Of a stretch of DNA of 42,851 nucleotides, positions 25,035 to 32,935 are shown in pieces. The stretch covers positions 1 through 42,851 of the forward strand of contig CAJQPO010000056.1 in assembly GCA_905480225.1 (NCBI GenBank), in the 5' to 3' direction. A model generated the notes under the pieces. It made no database searches and had not been told where the DNA came from. It saw only the letters and a list, made by a program, of their open reading frames with translations. Both the position numbers and the translations under genes were made by a program. Origin of the DNA: an uncultured Flavobacteriales bacterium. Its GTDB lineage: Bacteria > Bacteroidota > Bacteroidia > Flavobacteriales_D > Parvicellaceae. Every line of letters starts with the position of its first letter. Position 1 is the stretch's first letter.

Positions 25035-27126
25035 CAAGAACATCATCTACTTGTTCTATATCACCCATCCAGGAAGTGAACGATTTTTCTAATTCTTGAT
25101 GTTGCTGGTCCATGTTTTTGGCTTGAATCTCAATGAGTAGCTTTTTGAATTTGCCATACATGAATTTTTTTCCTTTCGGGCCGCCAAATTGATCCGGAAA
25201 CCCATCGGAAAATGAATAGATTGTGTCGCCATCTAGTAATTCAAACTCGACATTATTGAATTTCAGATGATTGTTGTCGTCATATGCGCCAATAGGCCGT
25301 TTGTCTCCTTTGATTTCGATTAACTCTTGGTTTCGAATAATATACACGGGATTTTTCGCCCCAGAATAGATGAGTTTTCTATTTGCCTGGTCGATAGCAC
25401 AAAGAGCTATATCCATGCCATCGCGAATGGTTTCTTCTTTATATTCAGAATGAAAGGTTTCTAAAATTCCCTTATTTAAAAAGTCAAGTGCCTCCGCAGG
25501 GGAATTCACTGATTCGTCAAATTTTCCCAGCCTTAAAAAATTTTGACCAACAATGTGGACGAGGGCTCCAGGTACACCGTGCCCGGTGCAATCACCTGCG
25601 GCATAGACAATGATTTTATGACCGTTTTTTGGTACAACCTCTTCAATCCAGAAAAAGTCACCAGAAACGATGTCACGCGGCTTGAACAAAACAAAAGAAT
25701 TCGGAAGCAGCGCTTTGAATTTCTTAAGGCTCGGCAGTACCGCTTTTTGAATTCTTTCTGCATATTTGATACTGGCCATAATGTCTTCATTCTTTTCTTT
25801 AAGTACTTCTTTTTGTAACTCAACTTCATGGGTTCGTTCTTGCACTTGCTGTTCTAGTTTATTGTTGATGTTGGCCATGAATTCATTCTTTTCTGCCAGT
25901 TGTTCAAGTAAAAGCTTTTGTGCATCTTCTTTTTCGTTTTGGAGATGGCGGTATTTGTTCGCCATCGAAACAGAGAGCAGTGCAATTTCAATGATTGTTC
26001 CGGCTTTCAATACGTTCTCTGTAAGTGCTGGAGAATTAATGATGCTGAAGTTTCCAAGTATAAATAAAATCGCACTACCAATCAGAATCACAAAACCCAA
26101 GGTAAAGAATGGATCAATGGTGTGTTTTTTCTTTCTTAAATAAAGGTTTGAAATTAGAATCAAAAGAACCGACAAAAGGCTAAATACATTCACTAATGGA
26201 TAGGCAAGTACATAAGTCCTACCTGGTATTAAAGAGGCAATTGTGATTAGACTAATAAGAATTATCGAATATTTGAATAACTGATTTAGCTTGTGGGATC
26301 TTTGCGGCAGTTTCAGATAATTTTTAGCAAATAATAATAGGAACAGGACAGTCACCCCAGCAATTAAGAGAACAAAATGTTGTGTCATGTAACCTCCAGA
26401 TGTAAAGATGAACTGGTGTGTAAAACCATCTAATGAGAATTGCAGTAACCCTGAAGCGAGCACATAAAATATGTAATAAAGAAAAGTTCGATCTTTAAGT
26501 AGCACATAGAAAACAAAATAAATGAGGAATACGAAAGCAAAGATTCCGTATGTGAATCCCAGAAAAAGTTGTTCCTTTTGATTACTCTTTTCAAAAGTAG
26601 TTTTGTCCCATAAAATAAATGGCAATGAAATAATTTCGCCATCACTTTTAAGTTCTAGCCAGAAATTTTTCTGTTCACCCGGTTTTAAATAAATGGGAAT
26701 GAGTGATTTTTGATGCGTGTATATTTTGTCATTAAATGGTAAGGCATCTCCAGATTTTTTTGATGTCAGCAAAGCTCCGGAATTATGGTATTCATACAAA
26801 TTGACTACATTGGTGATGGGACGAGCTACTTCAAGAAATAGCTGAATTTCTTTACCCTTGCTATTGTCAATGATAAAATTAGAATGCCATGAAGAAGTGG
26901 TGAAGTCTAAGTTTTCTCTAGAATTTTTAATTTCTCTTCCTACGTAGTTATACCTGCCCTTCAGAATGTCTTCTATTGTCGAATTACCAGTAGGATCTTC
27001 ATAAATGGTTAACTCGTTTGCAATCGAACGATTCAAATTGGTAGCTGCTGTAGTAATAATTGATTGTGCGAATGAATGAATGGTAAACGTTAGGGAAAGA
27101 ATAAGAAAGAGCAAACTCTTGAGCAT
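25009..27126 (-). CDS. 7TM-DISM sensor with SpoIIE/PP2C-type phosphatase output
   Basis: I chose ATG at 27126 (705 residues), because the longer frame needs a TTG at 27141. A signal peptide (to about residue 20) precedes an extracellular beta-sandwich DISMED2-like domain (about 25-170). Seven membrane helices follow (about 187-390), then a coiled coil (about 393-455) and a SpoIIE phosphatase domain (about 465-705). Phosphatase motifs are SGDFFWIE, AGDCTGHGVPGA, DGMDIAL, FSDGFPDQFGG and DDVLVIGV. Bacteroidota use 7TMR-DISM proteins to sense extracellular, often sugar-related ligands. It follows xerD by 19 bases and converges with the GT-C gene, sharing 26 bases of sequence on opposite strands. 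Confidence 0.9.
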   Translation of the reverse strand: MLKSLLFLILSLTFTIHSFAQSIITTAATNLNRSIANELTIYEDPTGNSTIEDILKGRYNYVGREIKNSRENLDFTTSSWHSNFIIDNSKGKEIQLFLEVARPITNVVNLYEYHNSGALLTSKKSGDALPFNDKIYTHQKSLIPIYLKPGEQKNFWLELKSDGEIISLPFILWDKTTFEKSNQKEQLFLGFTYGIFAFVFLIYFVFYVLLKDRTFLYYIFYVLASGLLQFSLDGFTHQFIFTSGGYMTQHFVLLIAGVTVLFLLLFAKNYLKLPQRSHKLNQLFKYSIILISLITIASLIPGRTYVLAYPLVNVFSLLSVLLILISNLYLRKKKHTIDPFFTLGFVILIGSAILFILGNFSIINSPALTENVLKAGTIIEIALLSVSMANKYRHLQNEKEDAQKLLLEQLAEKNEFMANINNKLEQQVQERTHEVELQKEVLKEKNEDIMASIKYAERIQKAVLPSLKKFKALLPNSFVLFKPRDIVSGDFFWIEEVVPKNGHKIIVYAAGDCTGHGVPGALVHIVGQNFLRLGKFDESVNSPAEALDFLNKGILETFHSEYKEETIRDGMDIALCAIDQANRKLIYSGAKNPVYIIRNQELIEIKGDKRPIGAYDDNNHLKFNNVEFELLDGDTIYSFSDGFPDQFGGPKGKKFMYGKFKKLLIEIQAKNMDQQHQELEKSFTSWMGDIEQVDDVLVIGVKFSC

Positions 27127-27145
27127 GAACGAAGATAACAATTCT

Positions 27146-28060
27146 TTACCCTTTACTTCTGGGATGAAAATCGTTGATGGTTTGTTTCAAGAATGTCCTG
27201 TCTAAATGGGTGTAGATTTCCGTAGTGGTGATACTTTCATGGCCCAGCATTTCTTGAATTGCCCTTAAATCTGCTCCGCCTTCTATGAGGTGCGTTGCAA
27301 AAGAATGCCTAAATGTATGTGGTGAAATGGCTTTTTGTAAGCCTGCTTTTTCGGCTAGTCGTTTGATAATGGTGAAAATCATCACTCTTGTTAATGACTT
27401 TCCACGTCGATTTAAAAATACAAAATCTTCAAAATCTGGCTGAATCGGCTGATGGATCCGAACTTGATTTAGATAGAGATAAATATAATGAATCGCTTGT
27501 TGCCCAATGGGGACTAAACGCTCTTTGTCACCTTTGCCAATTATTTTAATAAAGGCGTCTTTGAAGTAGATGTTTGAGATTTTTAGATTAATTAATTCTG
27601 ATACACGCAGTCCGCAACTGTATAACACTTCTAATATCGCCTTATTTCGTTCGCCTTCTGGCGTGGAACGATCAATTGTGTTGATAAGGGTATCTATTTC
27701 TTCAATGGACAATGTGTCCGGCAGTTTCCGGCCTAGTTTGGGAGCTTCGATGAGTTCTGTGGGGTCTGATTTTATTTCATTTTCAAGCAGTAAATATTTA
27801 TAGAAAGCTTTTATTCCAGATAATATTCGTGCTTGTGACCTTGGGCTCAATCCCAATTGGGCAATATACTTCAGGAATAATTGAACGTCTTCCATTGTAA
27901 CCTCTTTGCATGATGGCAGGTCATTCAAAGTAGCATATTGAGCAAGTTTATTGACATCACGTATATAAGCATCAATAGAGTTCGTACTGAGTGACTTCTC
28001 TAGTCTGATATAAGCTTTAAATCCGTTAATATATATGTTCCATCCCACTAAAGGTAACAT
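27146..28060 (-). CDS. xerD: Tyrosine recombinase XerD (chromosome dimer resolution)
   Basis: The 304-residue protein has an N-terminal SAM-like core-binding domain (about 5-95) and a catalytic domain (about 115-300). All active residues are present: R152 (LRVSEL), K176 (GKGDKE), H248 and R251 (HTFRHSFATHL), H274 (LGHESI) and the nucleophile Y283 (EIYTHL). Length and motif spacing fit cellular XerC/XerD, which resolve chromosome dimers at dif, rather than a phage integrase. No att or dif site is obvious nearby. The D assignment rests on general similarity. Confidence 0.9.
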   Translation of the reverse strand: MLPLVGWNIYINGFKAYIRLEKSLSTNSIDAYIRDVNKLAQYATLNDLPSCKEVTMEDVQLFLKYIAQLGLSPRSQARILSGIKAFYKYLLLENEIKSDPTELIEAPKLGRKLPDTLSIEEIDTLINTIDRSTPEGERNKAILEVLYSCGLRVSELINLKISNIYFKDAFIKIIGKGDKERLVPIGQQAIHYIYLYLNQVRIHQPIQPDFEDFVFLNRRGKSLTRVMIFTIIKRLAEKAGLQKAISPHTFRHSFATHLIEGGADLRAIQEMLGHESITTTEIYTHLDRTFLKQTINDFHPRSKG

Positions 28061-28085
28061 ACGTGAAAAAGAGGCTTTCGGTTAG

Positions 28086-28128
28086 CTTTCGGGCCTATTT
28101 ATCATGATAATAAATAATGGGCCGAAAG
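28086..28128 (-). terminator. Hairpin after the DUF1015 gene
   Basis: CTTTCGG (28086-28092) pairs with CCGAAAG (28122-28128), with an inner TATTTAT/ATAAATA stem and a small loop. On the minus strand it starts eight bases after the DUF1015 stop. A CTCTTTTTC tract lies a few bases beyond. A third CTTTCGG copy sits nearby. Confidence 0.45.
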
Positions 28129-28135
28129 ATATTGA

Positions 28136-29374
28136 CTATAATTTGTACACGGTGAGACCACTCCTGAGTTTAGGTTCTATATACGTGCTCTTTGGAGGCA
28201 TTATGTTGTTAGTATCAGCAACATGCATCAAGTCTCTTACAGAAACAGGGTAGAGGCCAAATGCAATTTTTGCTAAACCGTTGTCTACTTTTTTTTGTAA
28301 TCCCTTCATGCCTGTTTTGCCATTGAGGAATGAAATTCGAGAATCCGTTTTTAAATCTTTAATTCCAAGAATAGGATGTAAGATTAATTTACTCAAAATT
28401 CGAGGGTCTAAATGGTCTGTTGGATTGTCGGATGTTGGAAGTTGAATCAAATTTAATTTATACCAATTGCCCTGAAGATACATGGCAAATTCATGCTTCT
28501 TAGCAGGGCTGAATACTTTCTTCATTCGAGAAACTTCGAAGGAATTCTCTAGCATGGCGATAATTTCTTCAACAGAACGATTATTTAGGTCCGAAACCAG
28601 TCGGTTGAAATCATAAATTTTTAACGAACCTTCAGGGATTAAATAGGCCATGAAATAGCTAGAACCCAAATTTCTATTGGCGACATTATTCGCTGCTAAT
28701 CGCTCATTCCCTAACAATGCTGAACTTGCACATCGATGATGGCCATCTGCAATGTATAAGTTGTTGATAGCATCAAATTGGTGAGTAAGTTCTTGAATTA
28801 CCTGGGGTTGATCAATAACCCAAAGTTCATGTTTTAATGTGTCTGTACTGGTATATTCATATTCGGGTCTTTTACTCATTAAACCTTTTTGCAGCTGCAT
28901 TATTTCCTTGTTCTCTTTATAGGCTAATAACACAGGTTCGGCATTGAACCCACAAACATCCAGGTACATTTTGAAGGTCTCTTCTCGAGCACTTATCGTT
29001 TCTTCGTGGATTTTTATTTTTCCCTTGTTGTATTCATCAATGGAGGCACCTACGATTAAACCAACAAATTCATGGTCATTGGCTGTTTGCCTGTACATGT
29101 AAAAAGACGGGATATCATCTTGCACAAAGATTCCTTCCTTACGAAACTGATTGAACTTATCCCTGACTTTTTCAAATCGCTCAATGGTGTTGGGTTCGGT
29201 TTTGTCTGCCTTTCTAAATTCAGGATTAATAATATGTATAAACGAATAGGGGTTATGAATTAATTTGGCCTTTAGTATTTGTTTTGTATAGGAATAGTAG
29301 GGTCGGGTTGCGACAAGATGTGCCTTATCTCTAACGGGACGAATTGCTTTGAAAGGAACTATTTTGGCACACAT
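28136..29374 (-). CDS. DUF1015 family protein, possibly a serine-kinase-like enzyme
   Basis: The 412-residue protein matches DUF1015: PFKAIRPVRDKAHLVATRPY near the start (residues 7-26), KIKIHEETISAREE (119-132) and LYIADGHHRCASSAL (206-220). The DGHHR block (D210-R214) recalls ParB/SerK-fold enzymes, including ADP-dependent free-serine kinase. The gene follows serC and serA in the same direction with a 77-base gap. Position and motif together suggest a role in serine or phosphoserine metabolism, but this is inference. No membrane helix or signal peptide is present. Confidence 0.85.
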   Translation of the reverse strand: MCAKIVPFKAIRPVRDKAHLVATRPYYSYTKQILKAKLIHNPYSFIHIINPEFRKADKTEPNTIERFEKVRDKFNQFRKEGIFVQDDIPSFYMYRQTANDHEFVGLIVGASIDEYNKGKIKIHEETISAREETFKMYLDVCGFNAEPVLLAYKENKEIMQLQKGLMSKRPEYEYTSTDTLKHELWVIDQPQVIQELTHQFDAINNLYIADGHHRCASSALLGNERLAANNVANRNLGSSYFMAYLIPEGSLKIYDFNRLVSDLNNRSVEEIIAMLENSFEVSRMKKVFSPAKKHEFAMYLQGNWYKLNLIQLPTSDNPTDHLDPRILSKLILHPILGIKDLKTDSRISFLNGKTGMKGLQKKVDNGLAKIAFGLYPVSVRDLMHVADTNNIMPPKSTYIEPKLRSGLTVYKL

Positions 29375-29407
29375 TGTTTGTTGTAAATTACGGTAAAGAC
29401 CAAATTC

Positions 29408-29432
29408 AAAAAATCAATTGGTTTGATTTTTT
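29408..29432 (-). terminator. AT-rich perfect hairpin between serA and the DUF1015 gene
   Basis: AAAAAATCAA (29408-29417) and TTGATTTTTT (29423-29432) form a 10-bp stem with a five-base loop, ending in a T run on either strand. It could act as a partial terminator or 3' processing stop for the serCA message. The stem is almost all A-T, so its strength is uncertain. Confidence 0.4.
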
Positions 29433-29451
29433 AAGGTTATATTATTGCATG

Positions 29452-30408
29452 CTATTTTGAAAAATACGCTATAATTTTATCTGCTAGTTCTGTTCCTATT
29501 CGGTCTTGTGCTTCTACGGTTGCCGCCCCAATGTGCGGTGTTAGCGCCATATTAGGAACACTTAAAACATCCGCACGAGGTGATGGTTCTCCAACAAATA
29601 CATCTAATGCACACGCAGCGACCTTTCCACTTTTGCAAGCACTCAATAAAGCGTCTTCATCGATAACTCCACCACGAGCAGCATTAACAATTCTAACTCC
29701 GTTCTTCATTTTATCGAATTCATTAGCCCCAAGGATAGCTTGTCCATTTTCAGGCATAGGAACATGCATTGAAATATAGTCCGCCGTCTCTAGCAATTCG
29801 TCAAGTGTCGTTGTGGAGATCGTTGTTGTAACGGTTTGCTCGGCAACTGAAACATGCAGTTGGGCCTGAGACATAAATGGGTCATAAGCAATTACGTTCA
29901 TCCCACAACCTAATGCATATGTGGCCGCTGACTGACCGATTCTCCCGAAACCAATAAAGCCAATCGTTTTTCCTCTTAGCTCAACACCTTTTGCATATTT
30001 CTTTTTTAATGATTTAAATTCACTAACTCCGTTTAAGGGCATATTCCTGTTGGAATCATACACGCTTCTGGATATACTGAATAGATGTGCCATTACAAGC
30101 TCTGCAACAGATTGGGACGAAGCTGCCGGGGTATTTATTACTTCTCTACCTATTGACCTTGCATAAGCAACATCTATATTATCCATTCCAACTCCACCAC
30201 GACCAATTAATTGCAATCCAGGACAGGCATCAATTAGGTCTTGTCTTACTTTCGTTGCGCTTCTTACTAGTAAGGCCGCATAATTTTCATTATTGATAGT
30301 AGAAATCAAATCTCCTTGAGGAACAGTTTCTGTAGTTACTTTATATCCTGCCGCTTCTAATTTTTCTTTTCCTGATTCGGAAATACCGTCGTTAGCTAAA
30401 ATTTTCAT
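29452..30408 (-). CDS. serA: D-3-phosphoglycerate dehydrogenase (short form)
   Basis: The 318-residue protein is a D-2-hydroxyacid dehydrogenase. NAD binds at GFGRIG (153-158), and the catalytic set is R245 (NAARGG), E274 (VGEPSP) and H292 (TPHIGA). It lacks the C-terminal ACT or ASB regulatory domains of long SerA, so serine feedback through an ACT domain is not expected. The assignment as SerA rather than another hydroxyacid dehydrogenase rests on its one-base overlap (TAATG) with serC. Together the two carry out the first two steps of serine synthesis. Confidence 0.92.
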   Translation of the reverse strand: MKILANDGISESGKEKLEAAGYKVTTETVPQGDLISTINNENYAALLVRSATKVRQDLIDACPGLQLIGRGGVGMDNIDVAYARSIGREVINTPAASSQSVAELVMAHLFSISRSVYDSNRNMPLNGVSEFKSLKKKYAKGVELRGKTIGFIGFGRIGQSAATYALGCGMNVIAYDPFMSQAQLHVSVAEQTVTTTISTTTLDELLETADYISMHVPMPENGQAILGANEFDKMKNGVRIVNAARGGVIDEDALLSACKSGKVAACALDVFVGEPSPRADVLSVPNMALTPHIGAATVEAQDRIGTELADKIIAYFSK

Positions 30409-31481
30409 TATCCGTGCTTTTCTTTTAGTTCTTTCATTATGTTAACCAGTTCCATTACACTTTCAAAAGGAAGTGCATTATACATTGATGCTCTATATCC
30501 ACCTACAGAACGGTGACCTTTGATGCCTGAAATGTTGGCTTCTTGCCACATTTTATTAAACGTGTCAGTTAAGGCTGCTTCTTTTAGTAAAAAAGTCGCG
30601 TTCATAGTGCTTCGATCTTCAACAGCGGTTGTCCCTTCAAATAATGGATTGTTATCTATCTCATTATAAAGTAGTGTTGCTTTTTTTTCGTTGACACTTT
30701 CAATATGCCCAATTCCACCGTTTTTTTTGAGCCATCTCAAATTTAGCATGGATACGTAAATCGCAAATACGGGTGGGGTATTGAACATGGAGTCTTTGGT
30801 GTGATGTGTGTTCAAGTCGAGCATTGTTGGGATAGGGATACTCGAGTTACCTAAAATACTTTCTTTAACAATATAGAGCGTTGTTCCTGCTGGTCCCATA
30901 TTTTTCTGAGCACCGGCATAAATAATATCAAAGTCAGCAACATTAATTTTTCTACTGAAGATATCAGAGCTCATGTCACACACTAATGGTGTGTCTGATA
31001 TTGGGAAATCTTTGTATTGCGTGCCCGAAATGGTATTGTTCGATGTGATGTGAAGAAAGTCATATTCAGAGCCTGCACGAATGTCTTTTGGGATGTAAGA
31101 GTAATTTTTATCTTCAGAAGAGGCAATGATATCCAATTCCCCTACAAAAGAGAACTCTTTTGCCGCTTTCTTAGCCCAAGCACCGGTATTTACATAGGCT
31201 GCCTTTTTTTGATCTCTTATCATGTTATAAGCAACCGTTAAAAAACCCATGCTTGCACCTCCTTGTAGAAATAGAACAGTGTAGCCATCAGGCACTTCCA
31301 ATAATTCTTTAACTAGAGATCGAGCTTCTTCCATTACGGAAATAAAGCTTGGACTTCTATGTGAGATTTCAATAATAGATAGACCGAGCTGATCAAAATT
31401 TAATAGTGCTTGCGAAGCCTCTTCAAAAACCGCTTGGGGTAATACGCATGGACCTGCGCTGAAATTGTGAACGTGTGCCAT
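30408..31481 (-). CDS. serC: Phosphoserine aminotransferase
   Basis: The 357-residue PLP enzyme begins MAHVHNFSAGPCVLP, the SerC hallmark. It has EISHRSPSF (38-46), a phosphate-binding FLQGGAS (71-77) and the Schiff-base lysine K193 in YAGAQKNMGPAG. HRSVGGYRASMYNA near the C-terminus contacts the phosphate of the substrate. It converts 3-phosphohydroxypyruvate and glutamate to phosphoserine. Its stop overlaps the serA start by one base. No serB gene is seen in the window. Confidence 0.96.
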   Translation of the reverse strand: MAHVHNFSAGPCVLPQAVFEEASQALLNFDQLGLSIIEISHRSPSFISVMEEARSLVKELLEVPDGYTVLFLQGGASMGFLTVAYNMIRDQKKAAYVNTGAWAKKAAKEFSFVGELDIIASSEDKNYSYIPKDIRAGSEYDFLHITSNNTISGTQYKDFPISDTPLVCDMSSDIFSRKINVADFDIIYAGAQKNMGPAGTTLYIVKESILGNSSIPIPTMLDLNTHHTKDSMFNTPPVFAIYVSMLNLRWLKKNGGIGHIESVNEKKATLLYNEIDNNPLFEGTTAVEDRSTMNATFLLKEAALTDTFNKMWQEANISGIKGHRSVGGYRASMYNALPFESVMELVNIMKELKEKHG

Positions 31482-31573
31482 TATGTTATTTAAAATTCAG
31501 GGCAAAGGTTGTAAAAAAATAGGAGCTGACGTTAAATATTCTTGAAGTAATTTAGGTTCTGCCTAGAACATAC

Positions 31574-32458
31574 TTATTGACGAGGTTGAGCATCATCGGG
31601 CATATTGTAATATTTGTCATTTTGAGACTTTTTTGAGCGAGCATCCGGATCTTTATGAAAGAACCATTTTCCTTTGTCTAATTGAAAGGCATCAAAGCTA
31701 CCATCTGGAAACAGGTGCTCAGGATGTCCTTTAAGTGCTCCGGAGGATGGAGAAAGATGGTCAAAAACAATTAGAGTACTCTTTTTTGTGTCGTATTGCT
31801 TAAGTGACATGGAGGCTTGAGCGGAATACTCAAAAATAACCCTTCGCAACCATTGCCCATCCTCCTGTCTGAAAATTGGAAATCCAAATTTTATTTTAGA
31901 ACCTGAAAAGGCCATGACATCAATTAATTTCTTTTTTGACAATTTATTATTCCCATCCCATCCTAAAAGTAAATAATAGGTTTTCGTCCCTTTTTCAAAG
32001 GGAATAATACGGTAGTATAAGGCACCAAACCAATTTCTGTTGTCTAGTGCTTTTTGTTCTGGTTCAGAATCTATTAATGAAGCCGATTTGTCAAAAAGTT
32101 CCGTTATTAAATAACGTTCTCTACGCTTATCATAGTGCATAACCAAACCGAAATAGAGATGCTCTCCATTTGGTTTTTCAAGATTCCAATTAAATAAGCG
32201 AAATGCTTTATCGGGTGCAATCATTGTGCCCATGAGTTTACCCAAAGAATCAAATGCATAATTAAAAGACTCATCGTGGCTCAATGCGGCCCTGAGTGCC
32301 TTTTTAACAATTGCGTTCTGCTCAAATCTTGTTTCGTAAGTCGGTTGATTTCTCATTGAAATTAACGCAGTAACGACATTGTTTTCTAACTCTTTCATCT
32401 CTGCAGAATACAGGGAAAGGGGAAAACATAGAATGATTAATATTTGAAATATCCTCAC
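31574..32458 (-). CDS. Secreted protein of unknown function
   Basis: The 294-residue protein has a signal peptide (to about residue 18, LYSAE) and starts at GTG 32458 (MRIFQILIILCFPLSLYSAE). The mature part has a helical N-terminal third and a beta-rich remainder with YYLLLGWDGNNKLSKKKLID (159-178) and VIFEYSAQASMSLKQYD. It ends in a hydrophilic tail (PDARSKKSQNDKYYNMPD). There is no T9SS C-terminal domain. I do not recognise the family by function. It lies between the ferredoxin gene and serC, with gaps of 58 and 92 bases. Confidence 0.72.
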   Translation of the reverse strand: MRIFQILIILCFPLSLYSAEMKELENNVVTALISMRNQPTYETRFEQNAIVKKALRAALSHDESFNYAFDSLGKLMGTMIAPDKAFRLFNWNLEKPNGEHLYFGLVMHYDKRRERYLITELFDKSASLIDSEPEQKALDNRNWFGALYYRIIPFEKGTKTYYLLLGWDGNNKLSKKKLIDVMAFSGSKIKFGFPIFRQEDGQWLRRVIFEYSAQASMSLKQYDTKKSTLIVFDHLSPSSGALKGHPEHLFPDGSFDAFQLDKGKWFFHKDPDARSKKSQNDKYYNMPDDAQPRQ

Positions 32459-32516
32459 GTAGAAATAAAACTTAATAAAAGAGCAAAAGTTACATCTTTA
32501 ACGTAAAAATAACAGG

Positions 32517-32879
32517 TTAAAGTTGGTCTATCAGGTGTAGGGAATCTTTTTTTCTAAGTAACTCTTCGTCGGTTTCTCTAATCGCCTCGTCATCAATACA
32601 ACAATCAACAGGGCACACGGCAGCACATTGTGGTTCTTCATGAAAACCTTTACATTCTGTACATTTATCTGGTGCAATATAGTACACATCCATGTCTACT
32701 GGTTCTTGTTCGGCATTGGCATCGACAGAAATACCACTGGTTTGACCATTAACGAGTCCTTTTAAGGATGTGCCATCAGCGAATTTCCATTCTGCTCCTC
32801 CTTCATAGATTGCGGTGTTAGGACATTCTGGTTCACAAGCTCCACAATTAATGCATTCGTCGGTAATTCTAATCGCCAT
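32517..32879 (-). CDS. 4Fe-4S dicluster ferredoxin
   Basis: The 120-residue ferredoxin has two cluster sites. The first is C9-x2-C12-x2-C15-x3-C19-P ([12 protein letters not shown]). The second is C73-x2-C76-x8-C85-x3-C89-P ([18 protein letters not shown]), followed by C93 and C94. The eight-residue spacer in the second motif is that of Allochromatium-type ferredoxins. An insert of about 40 residues lies between the sites. It transfers electrons at low potential in the cytoplasm, with no dedicated partner visible. It diverges from the acyl-CoA reductase gene across a 56-base gap. Confidence 0.93.
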   Translation of the reverse strand: MAIRITDECINCGACEPECPNTAIYEGGAEWKFADGTSLKGLVNGQTSGISVDANAEQEPVDMDVYYIAPDKCTECKGFHEEPQCAAVCPVDCCIDDEAIRETDEELLRKKDSLHLIDQL

Positions 32880-32895
32880 TACTGTTTTAATGTTT

Positions 32896-32903
32896 TAGAT
32901 TTG
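32896..32903 (+). promoter_or_regulatory. -7 element for the acyl-CoA reductase gene
   Basis: TAGATTTG is an exact TAnnTTTG match, 32 bases before the GTG start. It abuts, head to head, an equally good element on the other strand. Confidence 0.5.
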
Positions 32904-32911
32904 CAAATATA
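32904..32911 (-). promoter_or_regulatory. -7 element for the ferredoxin gene
   Basis: On the minus strand this reads TATATTTG, an exact match, 24 bases before the ferredoxin ATG. Together with the plus-strand element it forms the near-palindrome TAGATTTGCAAATATA. Confidence 0.5.
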
Positions 32912-32935
32912 CAACAGAAACAGAATTAAAAAGCA

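Noticed and set aside
27146-28060. XerD-like recombinase as an integrase of a mobile element
   Set aside because: Length and catalytic residue spacing are those of cellular Xer proteins, flanking genes are housekeeping, and no att repeats or phage genes are seen.
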